Shown piece after piece: positions 18,301-25,121 of a stretch of 33,215 bases of DNA (positions are counted from its first letter, which is position 1; every line of letters begins with the position of its first letter). The stretch spans positions 1 to 33,215 of the forward strand of contig JAEELE010000048.1 of the NCBI GenBank assembly GCA_016288755.1, in the 5' to 3' direction. The position numbers and the translations under genes are program-made. The stretch comes from Oscillospiraceae bacterium. GTDB taxonomy: Bacteria > Bacillota > Clostridia > Oscillospirales > Ruminococcaceae. The notes under the pieces are model-generated. The model was not told the origin of the DNA. It worked only from the letters and a program-made list of their open reading frames with translations, and made no database searches.

Positions 18301-18477
18301 GGTCAGCGTATCAAACAGCGCACGGCTGTCATCTCCGGCATTCATCCTGCGGACCGCCTCTGCAAACGATTCGCGCTTGCCCTGCGCCGCCTGTGCGGAA
18401 AGCGACGGCATCACAGCGGCAGTCTGGCAGAGCATCGCAGCCGCGATCGCCAGACTGCTGCATCTCAGTTTCGGCAT
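12352..18477 (-). CDS. giant secreted subtilisin-like protease with dockerin
   Basis: The 2041-residue protein has a signal peptide (1 to about 31) and a pro-region. The S8 peptidase domain (about 210-480) has its catalytic triad D243 (VIDTG), H278 (GHGTHC) and S426 (NGTSMATPH) and oxyanion N361 (AAGNNG). A chitobiase-C-like beta module follows (about 490-567, YYTTDGSIPS). Next come BspA-like leucine-rich repeats (about 595-940; motifs such as AFRGCASL, AFADCPSL, VFSGCAGL) and an Ig-like domain (about 955-1035). At least four adhesin-like units with a DY...G.G.Y.G pattern lie near 1150, 1335, 1530 and 1715, alternating with sugar-binding-like beta domains. A two-repeat type I dockerin closes it (1982-2041; DLNGDGTGTIADAVLLARLI, DLNSDGIVDFRDLQRLLSFL). 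The dockerin should bind a cohesin, attaching the protease to a cellulosome or the cell surface. The start has AAGGGG upstream. All catalytic residues are intact. Confidence 0.93.
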   Translation of the reverse strand: MPKLRCSSLAIAAAMLCQTAAVMPSLSAQAAQGKRESFAEAVRRMNAGDDSRALFDTLTFDKVSGTLLRDGELTDGTVGDLTVRNGKLTVRTGSTEKTGANGIQSAGAYRSFALAAEENGYTYTESDGVLTVTNEFQTARLIVKAKGSIDTHGAESEASGYRDLHILQYDSPADAYAAYQLYQTDSAVQFVQPSHRIQLDTQVSDVASGEYLTWGADVIGTEDFIQTYLDAELLPEVTVAVIDTGINLEPALFEGRILEGGVNYSNSGDDSVSDDLGHGTHCTGTICELTPPNVKILPVKVFDAVGGASDEQIYLGIMYAIEHGAGILSMSFGGLGVSPLEIESLAVAEERGVICCAAAGNNGDDAAYYYPGGIDTAITVGAVSADMKRAAFSNFGDLVDVVAPGVGILSYTIGGADVTERMNGTSMATPHVTACCALLRSYDPEMSPRRAEALLRVNAVDLGPEGFDRNFAWGLVCMKDFRWDDGICLPVGFSVDPGNYGAVQSVTLETETPDAAIYYTTDGSIPSAENGIRYQGEIEITVTTRLRAVAVRAGWVNSVVSEAVYSIKGQDVPDALTVENGVVTSYCGVRRQLTVPEGITAIGADAFRGNPFLESVTLPKTVRTVADAAFSECPYLTELMSPGLTEIGDSAFADCPSLTKLTHADRLEAVGVGAFRGCASLLSADVTGISALPEDCFSGCSALQRLTAPDVTAFGDSALEGCASLDTLQCAWEKVTALGNSAFSGCTVWSETLHLPALETLGEAVFAGCKSLTAVTLPETVTELPRGVFSGCAGLRLLSVPGVTQVADDALALKKTSYNLISDLNCAAVTSVGTGAFLGYPFGNGLDTYEFSSLKSLKYRAFAGALAGGLSFPAVTVLTEEAFADAQISVLTAEHAKAIEPRALTGCRSAVLTASCKTVAADAWAEGMWVVCTPEDRPVLDESLPPCQICEEPLLFGISAQTVEISQHGYAPLQVLGGAVGLTYQWFCDGEPVSGGASGFEVPTGTVGTHVWRCVLTDSSGKTEQAECSVTVTEGETHEALASGAYLLCDTAEAVTCTVQAGSEPLALSVTGAVPVTGRLTDENGQTAAVLRQQADGSASLIGQAVSGTCYFTAEPLWQGAFLLRAGDQTGEKRIHAGWLNVPQTPIYTDIPQIAVTAPDGAALVKERDYVCEVVPHNQQREVAVFGIGDYTGFAACTVIAYPAVQAETVIPVSLRSSAETAVYRFIPQETAKYYFYATAKPGYAAEQLSYNRAGRYLTGSRYVNIRPSCTVSSRPDDPEDVISATSENRVLSNYFSCSVTLTAGQTYYFRCGAESAAEYNLMISQRKQTELKSLSVDGDFVASWQGKPFYPEVSVTDGEYELVEHVDYERIDANNDRPGSASVTLVGIGKYAGKRELKYQISQVSRAGLGQELTLGEPVNLTVKAGEPAYLCFVASRATGKKTARYRILNQKVSGGSLEYELFRVDERSGVWTVLTQEAKNDYDLQNGTYCIQVRRRFADVAASANITVVIPHDLSACTVSAEAVPYTGGEVTPLLTVTADDGTVLSQDVDYTVTFPDDNGNIMFGDARYTLRATDRSYGSYSDTFPIVVVLPDEPPLIGVGDYEAALTLDDRLAVYRVTPETDTDYTLTSSDVMNIVLRVFSPDAEMLEQTYGTGTKSLSFHVPAGETRYIMVKFNGLRRWGTLHFSLETALRLLSDCEAVTEPAVWTGERISPTVRFYDGEKLLTEGVDYALRYTCDDVNIGTATANFIGMGDYFGICDVEYHIIAADLAQLEAFGSHPIVLDAIYSGAEQDEDSDYLIYRYTAGTFADRMRLSIYNCMCRTTIQRYDSEGHFAESIFIKPIGEIEFSIKAGETCYFLFSKTDISGWNQIFRCTLQDVGSTDITYVEDRENGVTYRVSKERRYAEANALDLTQTVIRLQPEIEGVPVLLYPEGLFVSVPADTVVIGYPDCPVAEYADRYCFAYEIDGQASGAAASGGAGDLNGDGTGTIADAVLLARLITEQNNLEPASICTENADLNSDGIVDFRDLQRLLSFLANA

Positions 18478-18507
18478 GGTATCAATCCCCTTTTTTCTGC
18501 GGCTCTG

Positions 18508-20814
18508 TCACTGCGAGATATCTCCCGTCCAGTCCAGAACCCTTCTTCGCATTTCTTCTGTGTTGAGAATGCCGTATGCAAAGCCCTTGCGCACAAGCTC
18601 TGCCGGCACATATTCGTCGTATTTTTCAAACAGCGGGATCTCGTCGGGATAGACAAGGTCCATCGGGTCAAAGTCGATCGCCGCCTGCTCGCGCAGCACC
18701 GCGAAAAACTGCTCCGCCGAAGCCTTCATTTTGAACGTCATGAAATAGGGCCTCGACGGCGACAGCCCAGAAATGCCGAGCTGCTGCGCGCATTTGACTT
18801 TGATGAGGCGCTCCATCGCAAGGAAGGCATAATTGCCGAGCCACGGGAACAGCGCCCACATCTCCCCGCCCAGACAGATCAGCGGAGAGCCGAGCAGCCC
18901 GGAATTGCCGGCAGTGTGACGTGCGAGCGTCAGCCTTGCGACGGCATTTTTCCGCAGATAGGGATATTGCAGCTCCTCCTGCAGCACACGGCGCATCCGC
19001 TCGAGGATATGGGTCTGGATATCGCCCGGGCAGTCGCCGAAATATGCCGGGACCTTGCCCTTGACCATCGTGCAGTAGACGATGTGCCGTTCAAAATCGA
19101 CCTCATCGACGACCCACACATGCCCCGCGATCGCGATCTTCTCGCCCGCGGGCGGCGGCTGTACGATCGTGCCGATCTCCTGCGACTGCGACCGCACCGT
19201 GAATTCCTCACTGTCCTGAAATACCGCGTAGAATTTGTAATTGTTGAGCACGCGCTCCCCTGCCAGCCCGACGATCAGTCCGCCGCGCTCGGTGCGCTGG
19301 ATATGCTCGGTGTCGATCAGGTGCCTGAGCAGAATGCGGTAGTCATCCTGCGAAATGCGGTGGAAGGGCTGGAGCTTCAGCACCCTGCCCGCGAGCTGAT
19401 TCGGCAGCAGCTCCCCGCAGGCAGCCAGCGTACTCAGCGTCTGGTGATAAAGCAGCGAGAACGGCAGCCGGTCGAGCTTGGGCGGCTCGACCCATTTTTC
19501 CTCTGCATAGAGCTGCACCAGCGCAATGCCCTGCAGCAGCTTCCACGGAACCGTCGAGGGCAGCATCGCGCGCGCCTCAGGCTCCTCCTCGCGCATGACA
19601 AACCACATTTCCGGCGGCAGACCGCGCCTGCCCGTGCGCCCCATGCGCTGCAGGAATGAAGAAACCGTAAACGGCGCATCGAGCTGAAATGCACGCTCGA
19701 GCTTGCCGATGTCGATGCCGAGCTCCAGCGTCGCCGTCGTGACCGTCGTCAGGATCTGCTCCTCGTCCTTCATCATCTCCTCGGCAGTTTCACGGAATGC
19801 CGCTGAAAGATTGCCGTGGTGAATCAGGAACCTGTCCGGCTCGTGCTTCCACTCACAGTATTGCCGCAGCGAGGTTGTGACCGCCTCGCACTCCTCGCGG
19901 GAATTGACAAAGATCAGGCATTTTTTGCCGCGTGTGTGCGCGAACATATAGCCGTATGCGGGGTCGGCGTGCTTCGGAGGCGCATCGGTCGCGCGCTCCT
20001 CCGGCACCGGCTCCTGCCCGGGATTCTGAACTGTTTTCGGGTCGTCCAGCGCGTAGAAATCCTGATAGAGCGAGAGCTCCGCCGCCTGCTCGGCATTCTC
20101 GGCAGCCTGCGTATCCATCGCGTAGAAATGCTCCATTGAGAGGTGCCATGTCGATTTCTGAGCAGGAAGCTGCGGAATGACCGTCTGCCGCCCGGAGCCG
20201 ACCGAGAGATAGCGCCCGGTCTCCTCGATATCGCCGATGGTCGCAGAGAGCCCGATGCGCCGCGGCTGTACCCCCGCCAGATCGGAGAGCCGCTCGATCA
20301 GGCAGAGCGTCTGCCCGCCGCGATCGCCGCGAAGCAGCGAGTGTACCTCGTCGATCACGACGAAGCGCAGCCCGTGAAAGAGCTTCGGGATTGCCGCATG
20401 CTTGTGGATCATCAGGGCTTCGAGCGATTCCGGCGTGATCTGCAGAACGCCGCACGGATTTTTCAGCAGCTTTGCTTTCTGGGACTGCGGCGCATCGCCG
20501 TGCCAGCGCCAGATCTTGATATCGGTGTCAGCGCAGAGGTCGGTCATGCGCTGATATTGGTCGTTGATCAGTGCCTTCAGCGGCGCGATATAGATCGCCC
20601 CGACCGAACCGGGCGGCTCCTCCTCGAGCAGCGTGAGGATCGGGAAGAACGCCGCCTCGGTCTTGCCCGATGCCGTCGACGCAGAGAGCAGCACATTGTC
20701 CTCGGTGTTGAAGATGGCATCGGCAGCCGCGACCTGCACCGGTCTGAGCGACTGCCAGCCGGCGCGGTAGATGTATTCCTGTATAAACGGGGCGTATCGG
20801 TCAAAGGCGTTCAT
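18508..20814 (-). CDS. Lhr/BrxHI-like DEVH-box helicase
   Basis: This 768-residue superfamily 2 helicase has Walker A STASGKT (46-52), motif Ia IAPLKALINDQY, ITPES, the DEVH box (155-158) and motif III LSATIGD (189-195). In the second RecA domain it has LIFVNSREECEAV, TATLELGIDIG and motif VI QRMGRTGRRG. The DEVH box, the SATIGD motif and the C-terminal portion with a winged-helix-like region are typical of the Lhr branch. At 768 residues it is much shorter than E. coli Lhr and nearer the size of BrxHI from type 2 BREX. The start ATG has GGAGGTG 5 nt upstream. A BrxD-like ATPase and a TerB_N protein encoded on the same strand 4.3 kb upstream make a DNA-defence or DNA-processing role plausible. 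An unconnected repair helicase is the alternative. Confidence 0.88.
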   Translation of the reverse strand: MNAFDRYAPFIQEYIYRAGWQSLRPVQVAAADAIFNTEDNVLLSASTASGKTEAAFFPILTLLEEEPPGSVGAIYIAPLKALINDQYQRMTDLCADTDIKIWRWHGDAPQSQKAKLLKNPCGVLQITPESLEALMIHKHAAIPKLFHGLRFVVIDEVHSLLRGDRGGQTLCLIERLSDLAGVQPRRIGLSATIGDIEETGRYLSVGSGRQTVIPQLPAQKSTWHLSMEHFYAMDTQAAENAEQAAELSLYQDFYALDDPKTVQNPGQEPVPEERATDAPPKHADPAYGYMFAHTRGKKCLIFVNSREECEAVTTSLRQYCEWKHEPDRFLIHHGNLSAAFRETAEEMMKDEEQILTTVTTATLELGIDIGKLERAFQLDAPFTVSSFLQRMGRTGRRGLPPEMWFVMREEEPEARAMLPSTVPWKLLQGIALVQLYAEEKWVEPPKLDRLPFSLLYHQTLSTLAACGELLPNQLAGRVLKLQPFHRISQDDYRILLRHLIDTEHIQRTERGGLIVGLAGERVLNNYKFYAVFQDSEEFTVRSQSQEIGTIVQPPPAGEKIAIAGHVWVVDEVDFERHIVYCTMVKGKVPAYFGDCPGDIQTHILERMRRVLQEELQYPYLRKNAVARLTLARHTAGNSGLLGSPLICLGGEMWALFPWLGNYAFLAMERLIKVKCAQQLGISGLSPSRPYFMTFKMKASAEQFFAVLREQAAIDFDPMDLVYPDEIPLFEKYDEYVPAELVRKGFAYGILNTEEMRRRVLDWTGDISQ

Positions 20815-21026
20815 CCTGCACCTCCGGCGATGTATTTTATGACAAACGATAAATATTTTACGTCAAACTGCATGACTTGGAGCTGCCGCAGCCTGCGTAT
20901 CCCTGTGCAATTCTCTGAAAATTTACGATAAACGATAAAAAATCATTGACAAACGAATATAGCCGTGCTATACTCATGAAAACGACCGCAGAGCCGCCCG
21001 GGACTCTGAAAACGAAAGGAATCATC
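20815..21026. promoter_or_regulatory. AT-rich divergent region with repeated TGACAAACGA motif
   Basis: The decamer TGACAAACGA occurs at 20840-20849 and 20947-20956, and ACGATAA is directly doubled at 20925-20938. The second decamer overlaps the -35 of the plus-strand promoter. The region is markedly richer in A and T than its surroundings. No clear promoter for the minus-strand helicase was identified. Confidence 0.5.
20946..20974 (+). promoter_or_regulatory. promoter of the esterase-DUF2975 operon
   Basis: TTGACA (20946-20951), a 17-nt spacer and TATACT (20969-20974) preceded by GTGC give a strong extended -10 promoter about 50 nt ahead of the esterase start codon. Confidence 0.8.
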
Positions 21027-22580
21027 ATGAAGAAATTTGCCATGATCGCCGTATCCCTCATGCTGCTCCTGACAGCGTGCAGCAGTCAGGCAGAAAGCAG
21101 CACTGCAGAGCCGATCACAGCGGTGCAGAGCACCGAGCCCGTCACGCTGACCAACAGGATGACCGATTCTGAGCGCGCAAGGGTCAGCATACATGCGTTG
21201 ACGCTCCTTGACGAGCAGGATTCCGATGAAACGCCGGAATCCTCACCGCAGGAGCCGGAGACCGCGCACAGGGTCAGCGTGGAGTTCATGACCCTCACGC
21301 CGGAAATGGTGAAGCAGCAGCTTGCAGAACTGCAAAAAACGCTCTCAGATGAGGAATACCGGGAGGCAGAGAAAGAGGCGAAGCCGATCATCGAATCGGC
21401 GGAGCCCTACCGGTTTGCGGCATATATCCTTGTGGACGGCAAGCGCTGCACGGACTATGTCCCCTACTCTGACGAGACGTATGACGGCGGTGCGTTCACA
21501 TTCTCCACCACGGTGTATGATCCGGAAACAGACGAAACGAAACGGGAGGAGTACGCCTTTGAAAGCATTGACAAGTATACAGAATGGATCAGACAGTACA
21601 GCATCGGGCAAGGGTACTCCGCTGAATGGGCAGACAGAGCCGCAGAACGGATGCTGATCGCCTGTGAAGCACTGAAAACCGGCAATTACGAAACGCTGCC
21701 GGATGGCACGGTGGACAGCTCGGATCGGTCTCTCTATGACATCGATATGCCGGAGGAGAAGACCGATTACCGCGACGTATGGGAATATGACCGCGCAGAG
21801 GTCGAAGCGATCAGCGGCTTTGTCGACGAAATCAGCATCTGGGACGAGGAGCTTGACACGGAATTTCTGGTGCATGTCACGCGCCCGCCCGATTACGACC
21901 CCGCAAAGACCTATCCGGTGTTCTTCCTCACCGACGGCGTCTGGCGCTTCGGCAATGTGCCGGCGCTGCGCAAATGCATGGAAAACGGAGAGGCAGCGCC
22001 GGTGATCCTCGTCACACTGGGCTTTGCCTATGAGCTCGACGGCACCGACGCAGTCTTTCGCTATCAGATGCTGGTCAGAAGCCGGTATCAGCTGCTCGAT
22101 TTCATCACGGACAATCTGATGCCGTATCTCGGCGAGCGATATCAGATCGACTTTGCACAGTCGGCACTCTACGGGCACTCCGACGGCGGCGTCTTCACGC
22201 ACACCGCGCTGTGCAGGTCGGATCAGTATGCGAATCAGCCGTTCGGGAAATATCTGATCGGCAGCCCGGCGTTCTTTGGGCTCTATTATGATCACCCGGA
22301 GCTCGACCCCGCCGCATACGAATCGGATTACGGCTATTTTGACCGGAATCAAACCCTCGCAAAGCAGGTATTCCTCTGCGGCGGCAAACTCGAGGACCCG
22401 GATTACGCCGAGAGCTACAACGGACATCCTTCGACGCTTGAGGGACTTGCTGCACTCAATGACCGGCTCACCGCACACGGCGCAGACGTCACCTGCAAGC
22501 TCTACGATTCGCACCACTACCAGTACATCCCCGAGATGCTGACCGAATATCTGAAAACGACTTATCCGCCCGCATCGTGA
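21027..22580 (+). CDS. lipoprotein esterase of the enterochelin-esterase/esterase-D family
   Basis: The 517-residue product starts with a lipoprotein signal (MKKFAMIAVSLMLLLTAC, lipobox LTAC) and should be anchored outside the membrane. Residues about 20-260 form a low-complexity and helical region of unknown function. The C-terminal part from about 270 is an alpha/beta hydrolase of the putative esterase family (PF00756 type). It contains YPVFFLTDGVW, VILVTLGFAY and the nucleophile elbow GHSDGG, and a late His in SHHYQYIPEML could complete the triad. Substrates of this family range from acyl esters to feruloyl groups and cannot be decided here. The start ATG 21027 has AAAGGA upstream; the frame opens earlier, through the promoter. 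It heads a plus-strand run with three DUF2975 genes 19 nt downstream. Confidence 0.8.
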   Translation: MKKFAMIAVSLMLLLTACSSQAESSTAEPITAVQSTEPVTLTNRMTDSERARVSIHALTLLDEQDSDETPESSPQEPETAHRVSVEFMTLTPEMVKQQLAELQKTLSDEEYREAEKEAKPIIESAEPYRFAAYILVDGKRCTDYVPYSDETYDGGAFTFSTTVYDPETDETKREEYAFESIDKYTEWIRQYSIGQGYSAEWADRAAERMLIACEALKTGNYETLPDGTVDSSDRSLYDIDMPEEKTDYRDVWEYDRAEVEAISGFVDEISIWDEELDTEFLVHVTRPPDYDPAKTYPVFFLTDGVWRFGNVPALRKCMENGEAAPVILVTLGFAYELDGTDAVFRYQMLVRSRYQLLDFITDNLMPYLGERYQIDFAQSALYGHSDGGVFTHTALCRSDQYANQPFGKYLIGSPAFFGLYYDHPELDPAAYESDYGYFDRNQTLAKQVFLCGGKLEDPDYAESYNGHPSTLEGLAALNDRLTAHGADVTCKLYDSHHYQYIPEMLTEYLKTTYPPAS

Positions 22581-22599
22581 AACGAAGGAGGTCTGTATT

Positions 22600-23157
22600 A
22601 TGGAAAAGAACCACGACATGATGAAAACGTCCTTGCTGCAGGATATCCGGAAAAGCAGCAAACGCATTCTTGTATTTGCCATTGTGTTCCTGATTTGCGA
22701 GCTGATTTCCAGACCGGCAGAGATACTCTACACATATCTGATGCAAAAGAAAGCGGCATCCGGCAACAGCCTCAGTTTCACGAATTATCTGAATGCAATC
22801 CAATTCGATTCCCTGCCGGAGCAGATCATCCGTGCGGTGATGATCATCGCATCCATCATCGCGCTGATCGTTCTGCTGTCACGCATCCGGAAAAGTGAAT
22901 CTCCTTTTCAGGAGAAGCACGGAAAAATCCTGCAAATCATCGCCGTGCTGAATGCTGCCATAGCGTTTGTGCATGTGATCGCACAGATCGTCATGAGAAT
23001 TGTATACGGGGCGTTCGAACCCGGCGGACTGCTCGGCTATTTCAGCCCGCGCATTTTCTCCTATTGGCTGCTTGCAAACGCGGCCATGCTGTATTTCCTC
23101 GCATGGGTAATCCGCTACGGAGCGCTCCTGCAGCAGGAATCCGACGAAACACTTTGA
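22600..23157 (+). CDS. DUF2975 membrane protein, copy 1
   Basis: This 185-residue protein has four predicted membrane segments (ILVFAIVFLICELI, IIRAVMIIASIIALIVLL, IIAVLNAAIAFVHVIAQIV, and YWLLANAAMLYFLAWVI) and the DUF2975 layout. The middle loop SESPFQEKHGKILQ and the C-terminal YGALLQQESDETL recur in the two following proteins. The function of DUF2975 is unknown, but members usually sit next to a small YozG-like helix-turn-helix regulator, as here. AAGGAGG at 22585-22591 supports the start. Confidence 0.75.
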   Translation: MEKNHDMMKTSLLQDIRKSSKRILVFAIVFLICELISRPAEILYTYLMQKKAASGNSLSFTNYLNAIQFDSLPEQIIRAVMIIASIIALIVLLSRIRKSESPFQEKHGKILQIIAVLNAAIAFVHVIAQIVMRIVYGAFEPGGLLGYFSPRIFSYWLLANAAMLYFLAWVIRYGALLQQESDETL

Positions 23158-23173
23158 CGAAAGGAGTTCCATC

Positions 23174-23674
23174 ATGGCACAGAATGAGCGCAACAAAAAG
23201 GATGTTACAGAAAAGCTCCGGACAGGCAGCAAAGGCCTCTGGATCGCATTTGCGGCATGCGCATTGCTGACTGCAATATGGGGAATCTTTCAGCTGATTA
23301 CTTTGGTATCTGCGCGGGTATCAGCAAATGCAGTCCCTTGGTGGACAGCCTATGATTCGATCCAGCGTATTTTCGAAGCGGGATTTCTCGCAGCGATGCT
23401 GCTGATCGCGGCATTCATGTTCCGCCGCATTTCCTTCAGCGGAATGCCCTTTGAAGAGAAAACCATCCGTTCGGTACGCACGATCGGCATCCTCTGCATC
23501 ATTCAGGGATTATGCTCCCATCTTGCGGCGTCTCTGCTCACATTGAGCCCACAGTTTGCGCTGACAGATCTGTTCCCGATGCAGATCATCGCAGAAGGAA
23601 TGGTGTTCCTGTTTGCAGAAAAGATGATGAAATACGGCGCCATGCTCCAGATCGAATCAGACGAAACTCTTTGA
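23174..23674 (+). CDS. DUF2975 membrane protein, copy 2
   Basis: This 166-residue paralogue of its neighbours has four membrane segments (GLWIAFAACALLTAIWGIFQLI, AGFLAAMLLIAAFMF, TIGILCIIQGLCSHLAASLL, and the final helix AEGMVFLFAEKMMKYGAML). The loop FSGMPFEEKTIRSVRTIG corresponds to the family's conserved PF.E/K motif, and the protein ends YGAMLQIESDETL. The start has AAAGGAG upstream. It lies 16 nt after copy 1 in the same operon. Confidence 0.75.
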   Translation: MAQNERNKKDVTEKLRTGSKGLWIAFAACALLTAIWGIFQLITLVSARVSANAVPWWTAYDSIQRIFEAGFLAAMLLIAAFMFRRISFSGMPFEEKTIRSVRTIGILCIIQGLCSHLAASLLTLSPQFALTDLFPMQIIAEGMVFLFAEKMMKYGAMLQIESDETL

Positions 23675-23694
23675 AAATGCAAAAGGAGAATCCT

Positions 23695-24159
23695 ATGGAA
23701 CAGAACAAGAAAAATCAGATCATCAGAAAAATCCGGACATGCAGCCTTGTGATCAGCGTATTCTGTCTGGTACTTGCCGCATTCAACGGAATTGCGCTGT
23801 ATCAGTGCATCAACGGGACGCTCGGACTCAGCATGACAGAAACCGACATCACGCGTATTACGGTCGGATACGGATTCGGGCTTGCGATCATGCTGCTTTC
23901 CGCGGTGCTGTTTTTCACTATGTCAAGAAGCGGTCTGCCCTTTACGAAAAAGAAGATCATTCTGGTGCTGCTCATCGGCGCACTGCTGCTCCTGAACGCG
24001 CTTGTCCCGACGGTCATCCTGTTCCCGTCCATCGGCATCAAAGCCGTCCTTTATCTGGTGACATCGTCCTCCCTGCTGGAAAGTCTCATGTTCCTCTTTG
24101 CAGCGCTGATCATGTACTATGCGTCGATCCTGCAGCAGGAATCCGACGAGACCCTGTGA
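23695..24159 (+). CDS. DUF2975 membrane protein, copy 3
   Basis: This 154-residue paralogue has four membrane segments (LVISVFCLVLAAFNGIALY, VGYGFGLAIMLLSAVLFF, IILVLLIGALLLLNALVPTVIL, and LLESLMFLFAALIMYYA). It shows the loop SGLPFTKKKI and the C-terminus YASILQQESDETL. ATG 23695 is chosen because AAAAGGAG lies just upstream. The ORF continues upstream in frame, but only through copy 2 in another frame. It is followed after 9 nt by the regulator gene. Confidence 0.75.
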   Translation: MEQNKKNQIIRKIRTCSLVISVFCLVLAAFNGIALYQCINGTLGLSMTETDITRITVGYGFGLAIMLLSAVLFFTMSRSGLPFTKKKIILVLLIGALLLLNALVPTVILFPSIGIKAVLYLVTSSSLLESLMFLFAALIMYYASILQQESDETL

Positions 24160-24168
24160 GGTGACGGT

Positions 24169-24378
24169 ATGGCGATCATCCTGCGGCTCGACCGTGTCAT
24201 GGCAGACCGGAAAATGAGCCTGAACGAGCTGAGCGAACGGGTCGGCATCAGCAATGTCAACCTCTCCAAGCTCAAGACCGGAAAGGTCAGTGCCATCCGT
24301 TTTTCCACGCTCAATGCGATCTGCCGTGTGCTGCACTGTCAGCCGGGCGACATTCTCGAATTCACCGAGGATGAATGA
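24169..24378 (+). CDS. Cro/CI-type (YozG-like) transcriptional regulator
   Basis: This 69-residue protein is a single helix-turn-helix domain: MSLNELSERVGISNVNLSKLKTGKVSAIRFSTLNAICRVLHCQPGDILEF. Such small regulators typically follow DUF2975 genes and are thought to regulate them. The start overlaps a GAGGTGA ribosome binding site in the tail of copy 3. The repeated TGACAAACGA sites in front of the esterase gene are candidate operators, by inference. The stop is 3 nt from the stop of the convergent cyclophilin gene, leaving no room for a separate terminator. Confidence 0.85.
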   Translation: MAIILRLDRVMADRKMSLNELSERVGISNVNLSKLKTGKVSAIRFSTLNAICRVLHCQPGDILEFTEDE

Positions 24379-24381
24379 GCG

Positions 24382-25020
24382 TTATTTTTTGATCGGGATA
24401 TCGCGCATGATGATCTGCACGCGCGGGTTGCCTTCCGAATCATCCTCGATCATCCGTGCGGTGTCCATCACGATCGGCGAGGTGGGCTTTGAGGGCTTTT
24501 TTTCGCCCGAGATCACGCGCTCGACCTGCAAAAAGCTGTCAACGACCTCCATGCCCTCGGTCACCTTGCCGAAAGCCGCATAGCTGCCGTCGAGGAAGGT
24601 GTCGGCGTCCGAATAGCAGATGAAGAACTGGCTCGAGGCACTGTCCATGCTGTAGTTTGCGCGTGCCATCGAGACAACGCCGCGGGTGTGCGAGAGATTG
24701 TTCGTGACGCCGTTCGCGGAAAACTCGCCCTTGATCTTTTTCTCACTGCCGCCCGCGCCGGTGCCCTGCGGGTCGCCGCCCTGAGCCATGAAGCCGTCTA
24801 TCACGCGGTGAAAGGTCAAACCGTCGTAGAAGCCGGAGGAAACAAGCTCCTTAAAATTATCGCAGGTGATCGGCGCGATCTTCGGATAGAGCGTGATGAT
24901 AAATGAGTTTTCCGCAGTGGCAGCGATCCCGGAGCTGTTCTCAGCACCCGAAGAGGTGCCGCAGGCGGTCAGCATCAGCATGAATGCAGCGGGAATGACA
25001 ATCAGTTTCTTGAAATTCAT
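24382..25020 (-). CDS. peptidyl-prolyl isomerase lipoprotein (cyclophilin type)
   Basis: The 212-residue product has a lipoprotein signal (MNFKKLIVIPAAFMLMLTAC) followed by a Ser-rich linker and a cyclophilin domain. The domain shows PITCDNFKELVSSGFYDGLTFHRVIDGFMAQGGDPQGTG with catalytic-region FHR and the GGD turn, then MARANYSMDSASSQFFI and AAFGKVTEGMEVVD. It should catalyse cis-trans isomerisation of prolyl bonds in exported proteins on the outer face of the membrane. The start is preceded by AAAAGGAG. The gene lies on the same strand as the BrxD-like gene 101 nt upstream but has its own promoter, so it is probably independent. Confidence 0.93.
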   Translation of the reverse strand: MNFKKLIVIPAAFMLMLTACGTSSGAENSSGIAATAENSFIITLYPKIAPITCDNFKELVSSGFYDGLTFHRVIDGFMAQGGDPQGTGAGGSEKKIKGEFSANGVTNNLSHTRGVVSMARANYSMDSASSQFFICYSDADTFLDGSYAAFGKVTEGMEVVDSFLQVERVISGEKKPSKPTSPIVMDTARMIEDDSEGNPRVQIIMRDIPIKK

Positions 25021-25047
25021 TGGAAAACACTCCTTTTTTGTTATGGG

Positions 25048-25077
25048 TCTGCCCCCTCACTGCGGGCAGATTTTTAT
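25048..25077. terminator. strong hairpin with plus-strand T run in the cyclophilin leader
   Basis: TCTGCCC (25048-25054) pairs with GGGCAGA (25064-25070), followed on the plus strand by TTTTTATTT. As a plus-strand intrinsic terminator it would stop read-through from the DUF2975 operon before it enters the BrxD-like gene antisense. On the minus strand it forms the 5' end of the cyclophilin leader and lacks a T run. Confidence 0.6.
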
Positions 25078-25079
25078 TT

Positions 25080-25085
25080 ATTATA
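25080..25085 (-). promoter_or_regulatory. probable -10 of the cyclophilin gene
   Basis: On the minus strand this reads GCTGTATAAT, a perfect -10. No good -35 hexamer lies 17 nt upstream; the minus-strand sequence there is AGCCCG. Confidence 0.45.
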
Positions 25086-25121
25086 CAGCACGATCATGAA
25101 ACCGGGCTGAAAAAATCATGT

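Noticed and set aside
15793..19659. 1288-codon plus-strand open frame opposite the protease and helicase genes
   Set aside because: It is a shadow of two well-supported minus-strand genes in GC-rich DNA. It is very rich in Arg, spans both genes and their gap, and shows no domain.
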